From Acinetobacter guillouiae CIP 63.46 (GTDB lineage: Bacteria; Pseudomonadota; Gammaproteobacteria; Pseudomonadales; Moraxellaceae), in the NCBI RefSeq assembly GCF_000368145.1, contig NZ_KB849283.1:496001-560000 (forward strand): a DNA stretch of 64,000 nucleotides, written 5' to 3'. Each line of letters starts with the position of its first letter. The stretch's first letter is position 1. The notes beneath the pieces are model-generated. The model was not told where the DNA came from. It did not search any database and saw nothing but the letters and a program-made list of their open reading frames with translations. Made by a program: the position numbers and the translations under genes. Below are positions 36,797 to 46,335 of the stretch, one piece after another.

Positions 36797-38884
36797 TTAG
36801 AATTTTTTCTCTACACTGAACAAGAAACTTGGAATAGCATCATTGACCCGAGCTTCATATAAAGCACCATCACTTTGATTATTTAAGCGCTCTTTATAAT
36901 CTGTACTCAAAATATTACGAGCACTCAGTGTTGTTGTCCAGCCTTTAGGGAAGCGTTTTGTCGCACTAATATCAACATTTACACGTTTGTTGCTTGTGCG
37001 ATCATAGGGAAGATTGTCTAAAGCGCGGGTAAATTCTGGCGTGTAGCTTAGATTAATACTGCTTGCCAATTGCCAAGGCTGGTAATTGTATGAAACCCCA
37101 GTACTTGCTGTATAAGGGGCAACATCGCTGGCTAAACGTGTATTGTGGTCTGAGTCTTCGATTTTGGCGCGTACTGTCGATAATTGTCCATTCAGCATAA
37201 ATGAATGACCATTATCAGTTTGTTTTAAGGCATAGCGACCAGAAACTTCGACACCATAGGTTGTTGCTTGGTCTTGGTTATACGGACGTTCAACAAAACG
37301 TGAGCCTTCTTGACGAATCACTTTTTCGATATAGTCATCAATATCTCGATGAAAAGCCGTAATATTTAAGCCACCTGCAGTAGTGTTATAGCCCAAAGTC
37401 GTTTCCAGTGCGGTGATCTTTTCAGGTCGAAGATTGGGATTACCACCACGGTCTGGGTTATTGATAGAGCCTGCATCAGCATCTGTTGAAATGGAAACAG
37501 TCGGCATGAGATTGTTACTATTTGGACTTTTAAAGGCGCGGCTAATATTGGTTTGCAAAGACCATTGATCGTTAAAGTCAAAACGGTGTGCAAGTACAGG
37601 GCTTAGGTTTTGATCACTATATTCAACCAAGCCTGAACGTTCTAACCATTCCTGACGTGCACCCAAGGTAAGCGTTTGACGTTTTGAAAACTTCCAACTG
37701 CCTTCCAAATAAAGTGCATAACGTTGCTCGTCTAATGTGTCAGCAATATTGCTTTCTAGCGCATTGGCACGCGCATCAAGTCCAAATTTTACTTGTTTGC
37801 TTTCATCAAACTTGCGTACCCCATCATAAGCTAAGCCGTATTCATTCACAGTTTCATCAATATAAGAACTGTATTGATTGGAACGAGTGGATTCAGTTTC
37901 ATTTTGTTTTTCAATAGATAAGCGGACTTTGTCTGAGTCTCCTTTATCTTTACGCTCATAACGGGTATTTAAACGAACACTGTCATTCTTATCATTTTGA
38001 ACTTGATTACTGCTAGAGCCATCACTTTCATTCTTACGATAAAAAATTTCTGAAACCAGTTTTTGTTGATCATCAATTTGATATTCAATACGTGGTGCAA
38101 ACATGGTATTTGTACGATTGGTAGTGCGTATTTGTTGGCGTGTACCATTTATATTTTCAATTTCTGTGCTTGATTTACTGTCATTCCACATTTGATTGGC
38201 TGAAACACTATAAATCCATGCACCATCACGCCCATCAGCTTGTACACTGATATTTTTACGTTGTTCTTCTTTTTGATCCGATTGGGTGATGCCATATCCT
38301 AATTTAACATTACCACTGATTCGAGCATCGTCTAAGGGTTCTTTTAAAATGATATTGATCACTGCAGAAGATGCAACTGAGGCTTGAGCTACACTAGGTT
38401 GTTTGGTGATTTCAATTCGTTCAATCATTTCAGGCGTAATCGAGTCAACAATAGACATACCACCACGTGGTCCACCTTGTACAGCTTCACCATTAATCAA
38501 AAATACTGGTGCGCCACCACCACGAAAACGCATGCTGCCAGAACCGCTTGATCCACGTGGTCCTTGTCCTGGTGTCGGCATTTGGAAGCCTGCTGCACGC
38601 CTTAAAGCATCATTGACCGATTGATCGCCGAATTGCAGCATTTCTTCACGTGTCACAATGGTTTTAGCGACCGCACTGATATCAGGATCTTTAGTAGGTG
38701 TTTGTTCAGCGGCAAAAACCAAGGTTTTTAATTGTTTTGGTGATTCATTTTCTTTAAGTTGAGTCGCTTCAGTGGTTTTATTTGTAGCTGTCGTTTCATC
38801 ATTTGCAAGGCTTGCAGAGGTGATGGCGAATATAGCAAGGCTTAAAGTACTCAATGTACCCCAGTAAAGTTTTGTACGGTGCAT
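36797..38884 (-). CDS. TonB-dependent outer-membrane receptor
   Basis: 695 residues from the ATG at 38884 (GGAACG upstream; an earlier in-frame ATG lacks a ribosome site). Signal peptide ending near ASLANDE, then KTLVFAAEQTP as a divergent TonB box, a plug domain (VNDALRRAAGFQMP, MRFRGGGAPVFLINGEAV, MIERIEITKQPS, SSAVINIILKEP) and a beta-barrel ending IPSFLFSVEKKF. The plug is Gly/Pro-rich and shorter than usual. No Fur-like site was found upstream, so the substrate may not be iron; unassigned. Confidence 0.88.
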   Translation of the reverse strand: MHRTKLYWGTLSTLSLAIFAITSASLANDETTATNKTTEATQLKENESPKQLKTLVFAAEQTPTKDPDISAVAKTIVTREEMLQFGDQSVNDALRRAAGFQMPTPGQGPRGSSGSGSMRFRGGGAPVFLINGEAVQGGPRGGMSIVDSITPEMIERIEITKQPSVAQASVASSAVINIILKEPLDDARISGNVKLGYGITQSDQKEEQRKNISVQADGRDGAWIYSVSANQMWNDSKSSTEIENINGTRQQIRTTNRTNTMFAPRIEYQIDDQQKLVSEIFYRKNESDGSSSNQVQNDKNDSVRLNTRYERKDKGDSDKVRLSIEKQNETESTRSNQYSSYIDETVNEYGLAYDGVRKFDESKQVKFGLDARANALESNIADTLDEQRYALYLEGSWKFSKRQTLTLGARQEWLERSGLVEYSDQNLSPVLAHRFDFNDQWSLQTNISRAFKSPNSNNLMPTVSISTDADAGSINNPDRGGNPNLRPEKITALETTLGYNTTAGGLNITAFHRDIDDYIEKVIRQEGSRFVERPYNQDQATTYGVEVSGRYALKQTDNGHSFMLNGQLSTVRAKIEDSDHNTRLASDVAPYTASTGVSYNYQPWQLASSINLSYTPEFTRALDNLPYDRTSNKRVNVDISATKRFPKGWTTTLSARNILSTDYKERLNNQSDGALYEARVNDAIPSFLFSVEKKF

Positions 38885-39008
38885 GTTGCATCGTTCCATT
38901 TATGTAATTTCGCGTAAGATTAGCGCACAATTATGTAGAAATTTTGAGGAAAAGGGCATGGATAAAAAAAAATTAATGCTGAATTTATTTTATTTAAATT
39001 AAAAAAAA

Positions 39009-39033
39009 AGCCTAATGATTGAAGCATTAGGCT
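39009..39033 (-). terminator. Terminator of the DUF2058 gene
   Basis: AGCCTAATG / CATTAGGCT nine-base stem with a seven-base loop; on the minus strand it is followed by nine T. It lies 30 bases beyond the DUF2058 stop. Confidence 0.85.
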
Positions 39034-39062
39034 GATGAAATTTCTAAAAATATAATAGGGGA

Positions 39063-39599
39063 TTACCACATCAAGTCATCTGGAATAACATAAGCAGCAT
39101 AAGGATCTTCTTCATCTGTCACTTGTTCATTCTTCTCAGAATTATTGACAATAATAAATCCAGTCATTTTTTCATTGATACGTTCACCCAAAGCTTTAGG
39201 CAAAATTGCATAGGCATCATTATTGTCATGTGCGATCACCAAACTGCCTGAAACTAGGGCATTATAAACTTGCTGATTGATATAGATTTTCTTAACCGAA
39301 CCATCAATAAACTGATAGACCGCATCGCCATCTGTATCTTTGATTTTATGTTGACCAATCATTTGGATAATTGAAGCTTTTAAGGCTTTTTCATCTAAAA
39401 TGCGTTGTTTCTCTTGATTCAGCGCTTGGTCTTTACTGATTTTCTCTTGTTTGTCTTGTTCAATTTTAGCTTTAAGCTCAGCTTCATTACTCTGACCTGT
39501 ACGTTGCTCATGCTGTGCCTGCTTTGACAATTTCTTTGCTTTTTTATTATCCACTAAGCCAGCTTTGAGTAACTGTGCTTGCAATGCGTTTTTGACCAT
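39063..39599 (-). CDS. DUF2058 (YaiL-like) protein
   Basis: 178 residues from MVKNALQAQLLKAGLVDNKK, the conserved start of the family; an earlier ATG in the frame is unsupported. A long charged coiled-coil region (residues about 25-85, rich in Lys/Glu/Gln) is followed by a compact domain with YQFIDGSVKKIYIN and AYAILPKALGERI. E. coli YaiL belongs here; proposed to associate with nucleic acid, but its role is unknown. Confidence 0.87.
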   Translation of the reverse strand: MVKNALQAQLLKAGLVDNKKAKKLSKQAQHEQRTGQSNEAELKAKIEQDKQEKISKDQALNQEKQRILDEKALKASIIQMIGQHKIKDTDGDAVYQFIDGSVKKIYINQQVYNALVSGSLVIAHDNNDAYAILPKALGERINEKMTGFIIVNNSEKNEQVTDEEDPYAAYVIPDDLMW

Positions 39600-39614
39600 A
39601 ACAATAACCAACCA

Positions 39615-40289
39615 TTAAATGTGTTTCGAACCATGCCGAAAATAAATAAACCAATACGTTAAGCTGAGTATTAAACTTAATCCAGCAGGGATAAGGAATG
39701 AATTTAATTGTAAATAAGGATACACGATACTGGCAATCAGCCCACCCAGAATAAATCCGCAAAGAATCAAAAAATGCAATGTGACACGGCGCTTTTCAAT
39801 ACCGAGTCCCCGAAAAAGATAGCCTAAAGCCAAACCAAGATCGGTTAAAACCCCTGAAAGATGTGTAGTGCGGATAATTGTGCCTTTATAGTGGCTGACC
39901 ATGGCATTTTGCATTCCCATTGCGGTACTTGCCCAGAGTAAAGCATATTTTGGATAATAAGGAATAAATAACCAGCAAAGCAAAATAAACACACTCACAA
40001 GGCTGAGTGGAACACCATATCTACGACCCAGTTTAAAATTGCTATTGCCTAAAATAAAGCCACTATAACTTGATCCAATCACATAGCTGAGCATGACCAA
40101 GAAAAGGTAAAGTACATGATCATATTGTTGATGAATCAATGCTTGCGCAAATAAACTGGCATTGCCCGTCATATGAGAGATGGATTGATGAAGGACGGTA
40201 ATCAAACCAAGCACATTAATTATGCCTGCATTGACTGCAAGCATAAACGCACCTAGTTGAATCCAAACGGGCAAATACTGTAGAGGCAT
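39615..40289 (-). CDS. DUF1275 (YoaK-like) inner-membrane protein
   Basis: 224 residues, about six membrane helices. Family landmarks: AGIINVLGLITVLHQSISHMTGN, SYVIGSSYSGFI and RTTHLSGVLTDLGLALG. Uncharacterised; a transport role is only presumed. It lies 15 bases before the DUF2058 gene, on the same strand. Confidence 0.85.
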   Translation of the reverse strand: MPLQYLPVWIQLGAFMLAVNAGIINVLGLITVLHQSISHMTGNASLFAQALIHQQYDHVLYLFLVMLSYVIGSSYSGFILGNSNFKLGRRYGVPLSLVSVFILLCWLFIPYYPKYALLWASTAMGMQNAMVSHYKGTIIRTTHLSGVLTDLGLALGYLFRGLGIEKRRVTLHFLILCGFILGGLIASIVYPYLQLNSFLIPAGLSLILSLTYWFIYFRHGSKHI

Positions 40290-40321
40290 AATTCCTTCTT
40301 TTTATTCATATACCTTGTATA

Positions 40322-41518
40322 TTACTTTTTAGAAAGATCAACTGCTGCTGTAAATAAGACATCAGTCGAGGAATTCAATGCTGTTTCTGTTGAGTCTTGA
40401 AGCACACTAATCACCATACCAATTGCAATCACTTGCATTGAGATTTCTGAAGGAATACCAAATAAACCACAAGCCACAGGAATTAACAACAAAGAACCAC
40501 CAGCAACACCAGACGCACCACAAGCTGTTACCACAGAAACCACAGATAAGATCACCATAGTGACGATATCAACTTGAATACCAAGTGTATGCACAGCAGC
40601 AAGGGTAAGCACGGTAATTGTTACCGCTGCACCTGCCATGTTAATTGTTGCACCTAATGGGATCGCAACGTTAGCAGTGGTATCATTTACCCCTAAGCGT
40701 TTTGCCAAGTCAAGGTTTACCGGAATATTTGCTGCAGAACTACGGGTAAAGAATGCAGTGATTCCACTTTCTCTTAAGCATTTTAAAACCAAAGGATATG
40801 GGTTTTTACGCATCACAAAACCAACAATCAATGGATTGATGACGAGAGCTACAAAAAGCATAGTACCAATAAGTACAGCAATTAACTGGGCGTAGTTTTT
40901 TAAGGTTTCTAAACCTGCTTGTGCAAATGTAGCAACAACTAAGCCAAAGATTCCTACAGGAGCAAATGCAATCACTACACGAATGATGGCATTAATTGCA
41001 TCCGCAACATCTGTAATCACTTGTTGAGTGGTTTCTGAACCGTGACGAAGTGCTGCACCTAAGCCTACAGCCCAAGCTAAAATGCCAATGAAATTTGCTT
41101 CATGCAAAGCTGTTATTGGATTGCTAATAAAGCTGAGGAGTAGGTTTTTTAATACTTCTGCTACGCTACCCGGTGGCTGTAAAGTCACTTCGCTTGCATG
41201 TGCAAAAACCAAAGTACTTGGAAACATTGTGCTTATTGTAATGGCACTAATCGCAGCCAGTAACATTCCAATTGCATATAATCCAAGAATTGGTTTTAAG
41301 TTACTCGCACCTTCGCCGACTTTAAAGTTAGCGATAGAAGAGAGAACCAAGACAAATACAAGAATTGGTGCAATGGATTTTAATGCTTTAATAAAAAGCT
41401 CGCCTAAAATAATGAAATATTGGGCTGAATTGGGGAATAGATACGCAACTATAAAACCAAGAATAATGGCAATAAGAATACGAGTAACTAAACTTAAACG
41501 TGCTAGGACAGCAAACAT
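40322..41518 (-). CDS. sstT: Serine/threonine:Na+ symporter
   Basis: 398 residues of the glutamate/dicarboxylate:cation symporter fold. SstT-type segments: [35 protein letters not shown] with the serine-rich reentrant loop, [19 protein letters not shown] and [22 protein letters not shown]. Takes up serine and threonine with sodium. Lies 33 bases upstream of the DUF1275 gene on the same strand and may be co-transcribed with it. Confidence 0.95.
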   Translation of the reverse strand: MFAVLARLSLVTRILIAIILGFIVAYLFPNSAQYFIILGELFIKALKSIAPILVFVLVLSSIANFKVGEGASNLKPILGLYAIGMLLAAISAITISTMFPSTLVFAHASEVTLQPPGSVAEVLKNLLLSFISNPITALHEANFIGILAWAVGLGAALRHGSETTQQVITDVADAINAIIRVVIAFAPVGIFGLVVATFAQAGLETLKNYAQLIAVLIGTMLFVALVINPLIVGFVMRKNPYPLVLKCLRESGITAFFTRSSAANIPVNLDLAKRLGVNDTTANVAIPLGATINMAGAAVTITVLTLAAVHTLGIQVDIVTMVILSVVSVVTACGASGVAGGSLLLIPVACGLFGIPSEISMQVIAIGMVISVLQDSTETALNSSTDVLFTAAVDLSKK

Positions 41519-41687
41519 GTTGAACCTTTATGCCTAAACTGGTCTAAAATCGATGAACAAGCCGCGTATTCTATACCTAAAAGCGAAAACTTAAATAATA
41601 CAATTTCGCCATAAAAATTAAGATATTAAAAAATATATAGCTTTTTCAGCAATCATAATAAAAAATGTTGATAATTTAAACGATTAT

Positions 41688-43415
41688 TTAACTAAAAGTT
41701 TGGGCATCCAATTGATGCATGGCTTGGTAATGCGTTAAATAAATATTTCCACTGAGCTGCCGAATTAAATTGGACTGTTTTAAACGATCCATGACTGGAC
41801 CTTTGACTTCCGTGAGATGCATTTGAATTTTTAATTTATTTAAATCGCTGTTGATTTCTTCCAAAGTTTCTAAAGCACTTGCATCTATATTACTAATACT
41901 TGAGCAATTGATCACTACATGATGTAGCTCTGGATGTTTGCTGACTTCTAAAATGATAAATTCTTTTAAAGTATTGGCATTTAAAAAACTTAGATTTTCA
42001 TCAATACGAATAGACACAATATTGGTACTGGTCAAAACATCATGTCTTGAAATATTACGAAAATGTTGAGTGCCTTCAACTAAGCCAATGACGGCAATAT
42101 GCGGACGGCTAATACGCCATAACAGCAATAAAAATGTAGAAACAATACCAATAATCAAACCTGTTGAAATATCGATACACAACACCCCAAAGAATGTAAC
42201 CCACATCGCAATCCCATCCGCTTTGGAATAACGCCATGTTTCGATGAAGGGTTTAAAATCAACCAATTTCCAAATTGAGACCATAATGGTGACAGCGAGA
42301 ATCGCCAAAGGAAGCTCTTTAAATAAACCAGTAAAATATAAACTCACAATCACGATAAAAATTGAAGATAAAACACCAGCCATAGGCGTTTTTGCGCCTG
42401 CATCTGCATTAACCACTGTACGTGATAAACTGCCAGTCACAGGAAATGCTGACGTGACACCTGCGCTAAAGTTGGCTAAACCCAGTGCAATCAGCTCTTG
42501 ATTACTATTAAGCTCACTACGTTGCTGAAACGCTGTGGTCTGTGCAATAGAAATAGATTCGACAAAACTCACCATGGTAATCATGGCTGCACCGGGTAAA
42601 AGTTGGATCACCAAATCCCAACGCCAGTAAGGCATGGCAATTGGTGGAAATCCCGAAGGAATCTCGCCTACGGTTTTGATACCAAATTGGTCTATATGCA
42701 GGAAATGTATTAACCCAATCGAAATAAACACAAGAACCAAGGGCAGTGCTTTCACCCAGAATTGAAGAGAATGTGCAAAAGATTGGCATAACTTAGATTT
42801 AAAAAAAACTGGGATGTAAATCAAAAACAGAATGGCACAGACACCAAAAATCAAAGTCTCAATACTGGTAAAGCTAATGTATAGCCATAGGCTTTGAATA
42901 AACTCGATAATATTGCCAGATTTTAAGGGTACATCGAGCATAAATTTAACTTGGCTGAGTGCAATCAATACTGCGGATGCGATGATAAAACTTTTAATCA
43001 CAGGATGGCTGATTAAACGGATTAAAAAGCCAAATCTAAAAATTCCCAGTAAGCTTGAAAGTATGCCGACAAGAAGTGCCAATAAACATGCTGCTTGAAT
43101 ATATACAGGTGAACCCACCTCATAGAGAGGCTCAAGTGTAGCAAAGGTCATCATGGAAATCAGCGCAACAGGACCAATAGAAAGCGTTGGACTGCCACCA
43201 ATAATGGCATAGATGATCATGGGTAAAATACTGGCATATAAGCCTGTCACTGGAGGTAACCCAGCAACCATGGCATAAGCCATACCTTGTGGTACAAGCA
43301 TTGCAATGACGATTAAAGCAGCAAGTAGATCAGCCCTAAATTTAGGGACATTATAGTCTTGCAGCCATTGCCATGCAGGGAGTATTTTACTGAGTTGAAC
43401 TTTAGGAGCAGCCAT
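41688..43415 (-). CDS. SulP-family anion (sulfate) transporter with STAS domain
   Basis: 575 residues. Membrane domain with the SulP signatures LLAALIVIAMLVPQGMAYAMVAGLPPVTGLYAS, SIGPVALISMM and AFPVTGSLSRTVVNADAGAKT, then a C-terminal STAS domain (from about residue 455; INCSSISNIDASALETLEE). Likely imports sulfate or another oxyanion. An AT-rich 10-mer upstream is identical to one before the persulfide operon controlled by the adjacent BigR-like repressor, hinting at shared control. Confidence 0.9.
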   Translation of the reverse strand: MAAPKVQLSKILPAWQWLQDYNVPKFRADLLAALIVIAMLVPQGMAYAMVAGLPPVTGLYASILPMIIYAIIGGSPTLSIGPVALISMMTFATLEPLYEVGSPVYIQAACLLALLVGILSSLLGIFRFGFLIRLISHPVIKSFIIASAVLIALSQVKFMLDVPLKSGNIIEFIQSLWLYISFTSIETLIFGVCAILFLIYIPVFFKSKLCQSFAHSLQFWVKALPLVLVFISIGLIHFLHIDQFGIKTVGEIPSGFPPIAMPYWRWDLVIQLLPGAAMITMVSFVESISIAQTTAFQQRSELNSNQELIALGLANFSAGVTSAFPVTGSLSRTVVNADAGAKTPMAGVLSSIFIVIVSLYFTGLFKELPLAILAVTIMVSIWKLVDFKPFIETWRYSKADGIAMWVTFFGVLCIDISTGLIIGIVSTFLLLLWRISRPHIAVIGLVEGTQHFRNISRHDVLTSTNIVSIRIDENLSFLNANTLKEFIILEVSKHPELHHVVINCSSISNIDASALETLEEINSDLNKLKIQMHLTEVKGPVMDRLKQSNLIRQLSGNIYLTHYQAMHQLDAQTFS

Positions 43416-43541
43416 TGGAACTTCATTAGCATATTTTCATATATATTATGCAGAAAAAATGCTAAGAAAAATAGCGACAGCTAACTTATATAATGAATTG
43501 TTTGTTTTTATTTTAAATTTATCTAGATGCTAAGATGTGTA

Positions 43542-43853
43542 TTAAACCTGCGGGCAATACAAATCATATAAGGTTGTTAATACCACCGTCAGTTTTTGAT
43601 CTTTAATAGAATAATAAATTTGCTTCCCATCACGACGTGTTGAAACAACATCACTTTTACGTAACATCATCAATTGTTGAGAAAGCGTTGGTTGATTAAT
43701 CTGAGTTTTTTCTTCTATTTGCGAAACATTTAACTCTTCTTGAGCAAGATGGCATAAAATTAGTAAGCGATCTGTATTGGCTAAAGATTTTAAAATAGTC
43801 ACGACTGATGCAGCTGATTCACGCATTACATCAATTTCAAGATCACTAGACAT
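43542..43853 (-). CDS. bigR: BigR/SqrR-like persulfide-responsive ArsR-family repressor
   Basis: 103 residues starting at MSSDLEIDVM. ArsR winged helix with INQPTLSQQLMMLRKSDVVSTRRDGKQIYY. It carries the cysteine pair of the persulfide sensors: Cys34 (ILCHLA) and Cys100 (DLYCPQ), 66 residues apart, the same spacing as Cys42/Cys108 of Xylella BigR. Oxidation to a tetrasulfide link releases DNA in that family. The expected targets, PmpA, PmpB and Blh, are encoded 1.6 kb away, on the opposite strand beyond a toxin-antitoxin pair. Confidence 0.87.
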   Translation of the reverse strand: MSSDLEIDVMRESAASVVTILKSLANTDRLLILCHLAQEELNVSQIEEKTQINQPTLSQQLMMLRKSDVVSTRRDGKQIYYSIKDQKLTVVLTTLYDLYCPQV

Positions 43854-44086
43854 CTGTAGATTCCATCCATTATTTAGCACAGTATAACTGTGTCAGGGCT
43901 TGTCGTATGGCTTTTAGCATATGTTTTTTGATGAATTTCTAAATCAATTTTGTGAATATATCTTCACATTCTATTTTAACTTTCTACAGAAATAGATTTC
44001 CTCTGCTTACAGTTGAATAAATAGACAAAAATAAGTGATATGTTAAGATGTAACTACAGCTAAAAATCAAGCTGAGGATATTTGAC

Positions 44087-44344
44087 ATGACGACATTTAC
44101 AGCAATGAAGACGACATTACGTGAGGAAGCAACAATTCCAGTGCTTGCTATAAATGCGTTTAGTGCGGCATTTAATCATGCAAGTCAGTCAAACGCTACA
44201 ATCACTTATGTAAAAGATCAACAGCTGGTACAACAACGCAATGGTGTGATCAAAGTTGTTGAAGATTTATCTTCTGCCTATGTGGTTCCCAAGCTTAAAC
44301 ACAGTGTGTTAAAACGTAAAAAGAAACAAGAGGTGATGGCATAA
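44087..44344 (+). CDS. Putative antitoxin of a zeta-type toxin-antitoxin pair
   Basis: 85 residues, soluble, ending in a basic tail (VLKRKKKQEVMA). GAGGA precedes the ATG by about 8 bases. It lies 6 bases before a zeta-toxin gene, the usual antitoxin-first order. It does not resemble the three-helix Epsilon antitoxin; the family is not recognised and the assignment rests on context. Confidence 0.65.
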   Translation: MTTFTAMKTTLREEATIPVLAINAFSAAFNHASQSNATITYVKDQQLVQQRNGVIKVVEDLSSAYVVPKLKHSVLKRKKKQEVMA

Positions 44345-44350
44345 CTTTAT

Positions 44351-45094
44351 ATGCGACAGCCGAGAATAAGAATGTTTGCTGGTCCAAATGGATCAGGTAA
44401 AAGCACAATTAAAGACTATTTAGCGCCCCATCAGATTGGGGCATATTTAAATGCAGATGAGCTTGAGAAACAATTATCTGCGACTCAAAGTTTGTGCTTA
44501 GATGATTATCATCATGATTTATCAAACGTTGCGCTACTCAAATTTTTAAAACAAAAAAAGCGTAAAAAGAATGAGCAAGTTGTTCCGCTATTATCGTTAA
44601 AACCACAAATTGTGGATGGACTCATTGTATTTGACCGGGATGAAATCGACTCCTACCTTTGCGCACGCATTATCGATTTTATTCGGATGGAATTTTTAAG
44701 GTTAAAAATAAGTTTCACTTTTGAAACTGTTATGTCGCATATCAGCAAAGTTAAGTTTCTACGTGAAGCACAGAAACAAGGCTTTAAAACGTATCTGTAC
44801 TATGTGGCAACTGTTGACCCAAAAATTAATATTGGACGTGTGCAATATCGGGTCGCTACAGGTGGCCATGCTGTACCTGTGCAGAAAATCTGTGAGCGCT
44901 ATTATCGCAGTTTAGATTTATTGATGTTGGCAATTGAAGCCTCAGATCGTGCATATATTTTTGATAATTCAAGTCACGGTGAAAAAGCAGCTTTTATTGC
45001 AGAGATCGAAAAGGCTGAAGTGCTAAAACTAAATCCTGTTGTAGAGTATTTCCCTAAATGGTTTGTAGACAAAGTATTGAGTGAATTTAATTAA
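44351..45094 (+). CDS. Zeta-toxin family P-loop kinase
   Basis: 247 residues. Walker A FAGPNGSGKST (residues 9-19), a conserved Asp in LNADEL, SFTFETVMSH (family ExT/S segment) and RVQYRVATGGHAVP with YRSLDLL, the zeta layout. Zeta kinases phosphorylate UDP-sugar cell-wall precursors and poison peptidoglycan synthesis; others of this P-loop group have different targets. An insertion of about 30 Lys-rich residues lies between the first Asp and the middle motif. Paired with the small gene directly upstream. Confidence 0.85.
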   Translation: MRQPRIRMFAGPNGSGKSTIKDYLAPHQIGAYLNADELEKQLSATQSLCLDDYHHDLSNVALLKFLKQKKRKKNEQVVPLLSLKPQIVDGLIVFDRDEIDSYLCARIIDFIRMEFLRLKISFTFETVMSHISKVKFLREAQKQGFKTYLYYVATVDPKINIGRVQYRVATGGHAVPVQKICERYYRSLDLLMLAIEASDRAYIFDNSSHGEKAAFIAEIEKAEVLKLNPVVEYFPKWFVDKVLSEFN

Positions 45095-45138
45095 TCTGAT
45101 GATTAGATCTGTTTTATAAAGCAAAAAAAGATCATGTT

Positions 45139-45250
45139 GAGTGAAACATATTGGTATTGAAAGTTCCTTCTTACTTTGGAATAAGGCTAGCATGAAGGGG
45201 ATTTTATGTTGATTTATCGTTTTAAAAAGGACTGATGAAAGAAGTCTATT
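45139..45250 (+). repeat. Dispersed intergenic repeat, copy 3
   Basis: GAGTGAAACATATTGGTATTG through GAAAGAAGTCTATTG; same order of elements as the copies at 10289-10395 and 13569-13679. The hairpin core is more degenerate here. The rest of the 45095-45499 interval holds no supported gene, but an AT-rich dyad region at 45461-45480 upstream of pmpA. Confidence 0.75.
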
Positions 45251-45460
45251 GGCAAAATATTAAAAATTAAAATAAATTATAAGTTTTTGATTATTATTCA
45301 TAAATATGATTAAAGCCATTCAGTGATTTAAATCAAAACTAAAAAATAAGCTGTGCAATTCTCTAGCAAAGCATATAGGGATTATATTTGCAGTTATGCC
45401 TTTGATTTGCATATTTCTATATATCATTATCTGAAGATGAGGTTGATTAATTTAAATAAG

Positions 45461-45480
45461 TATATATTATAAAAACATAT
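45461..45480 (+). promoter_or_regulatory. Candidate BigR operator upstream of pmpA
   Basis: TATATATTAT at 45461-45470, then AAAAACATAT. BigR boxes are AT-rich dyads overlapping the promoter; the same TATATATTAT occurs before the sulP gene at 43440-43449. AT-rich composition makes chance matches common. Confidence 0.35.
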
Positions 45481-45499
45481 ATTGTATGGATTTAAAGCA

Positions 45500-45916
45500 A
45501 TGCATGATTTTATATTGGCCTTTTTGGGTGGAGTCCTACTTGGTCTGGCTGTAGTTGGCTACTTATTTGTAAATGGTCGTGTTGCTGGGATAAGTGGTCT
45601 AATTGCACAAGTCCTCAATCCACACAGAATTTTTAAAACACCTGCTTTGTGGTTTTTATTGGGGTTATTCAGCACACCATTTATCTATGGACAGATTTTT
45701 AATCCTGAAATTGTGATGCTAACGACAAGCCCAATTTTACTTGTCAGCGCAGGTCTATTGGTAGGCTTTGGCACACGATTAGGATCAGGCTGCACCAGTG
45801 GTCATGGAATTTGTGGGATAAGTCGTTTGTCTAAACGCTCAATTGTCGCAACCTGTACCTTTATGCTGGCTGGATTTATCACTGTGTATGTGATGCGCCA
45901 TGTGATTGGAGCTTAA
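45500..45916 (+). CDS. pmpA: YeeE/YedE-family sulfur-compound membrane protein PmpA
   Basis: 138 residues, four membrane helices. Conserved GGVLLGLAVVGYLFVNGRVAGISG and LGSGCTSGHGICGISRLSKRS, with cysteines thought to pass thiosulfate or sulfane sulfur through the membrane in the YeeE family. Start at MHDFILAFLGG; the upstream extension is not conserved-looking. First of three tightly packed genes (pmpA-pmpB-blh). Confidence 0.88.
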   Translation: MHDFILAFLGGVLLGLAVVGYLFVNGRVAGISGLIAQVLNPHRIFKTPALWFLLGLFSTPFIYGQIFNPEIVMLTTSPILLVSAGLLVGFGTRLGSGCTSGHGICGISRLSKRSIVATCTFMLAGFITVYVMRHVIGA

Positions 45917-45918
45917 TC

Positions 45919-46329
45919 ATGAAAAATATCTTTGCATTTATCTTTGGCGGGCTATTTTCTGTAGGTTTAATGCTTTCAGGTATGTCGAATCCAGCAAAAG
46001 TCATCGGTTTCTTAGATATATTCGGCCGGTGGGATCCAAGTCTAGCTTTTGTGATGATTGGTGCAATAGTCGTTGCATTTATTCCTTTTCAAAAAGCGAT
46101 ACGCAATCCTGTGACTGTGTTTAATGAAGTGATCGAATTACCAAAAAATACCCAACTCGATACAAAGTTAGTTGCAGGCGCTTTCATTTTTGGTATAGGT
46201 TGGGGAATTGCTGGAATCTGTCCAGCACCAGCATTTACATTGATTGGTTTAGGTCATTATCAAGCCTTATATTTTATTGTTGCCATGCTGTTTGGCATAT
46301 TGATTCATCGCAAAGTGACAGGAGCATAA
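45919..46329 (+). CDS. pmpB: YeeE/YedE-family membrane protein PmpB
   Basis: 136 residues, four helices, starting 2 bases after pmpA. Family segments FGGLFSVGLMLSGMSNPAKVIGFLDIFGRWDPSLA and GIGWGIAGICPAPAFTLIG with the conserved Cys. PmpA and PmpB are the two halves of a YeeE-like transporter. Confidence 0.9.
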   Translation: MKNIFAFIFGGLFSVGLMLSGMSNPAKVIGFLDIFGRWDPSLAFVMIGAIVVAFIPFQKAIRNPVTVFNEVIELPKNTQLDTKLVAGAFIFGIGWGIAGICPAPAFTLIGLGHYQALYFIVAMLFGILIHRKVTGA

Positions 46330-46335
46330 TTGTTT

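Noticed and set aside
38885-38960. Fur box for the TonB receptor at 36797-38884
   Set aside because: No stretch resembling the alternating GAT/ATC Fur pattern was found, unlike before acbA.
43542-43853. Arsenic- or metal-sensing ArsR regulator
   Set aside because: The classical ELCVCDL-type metal site is absent; the cysteines instead sit at the BigR/SqrR positions and the neighbourhood is sulfur-related.
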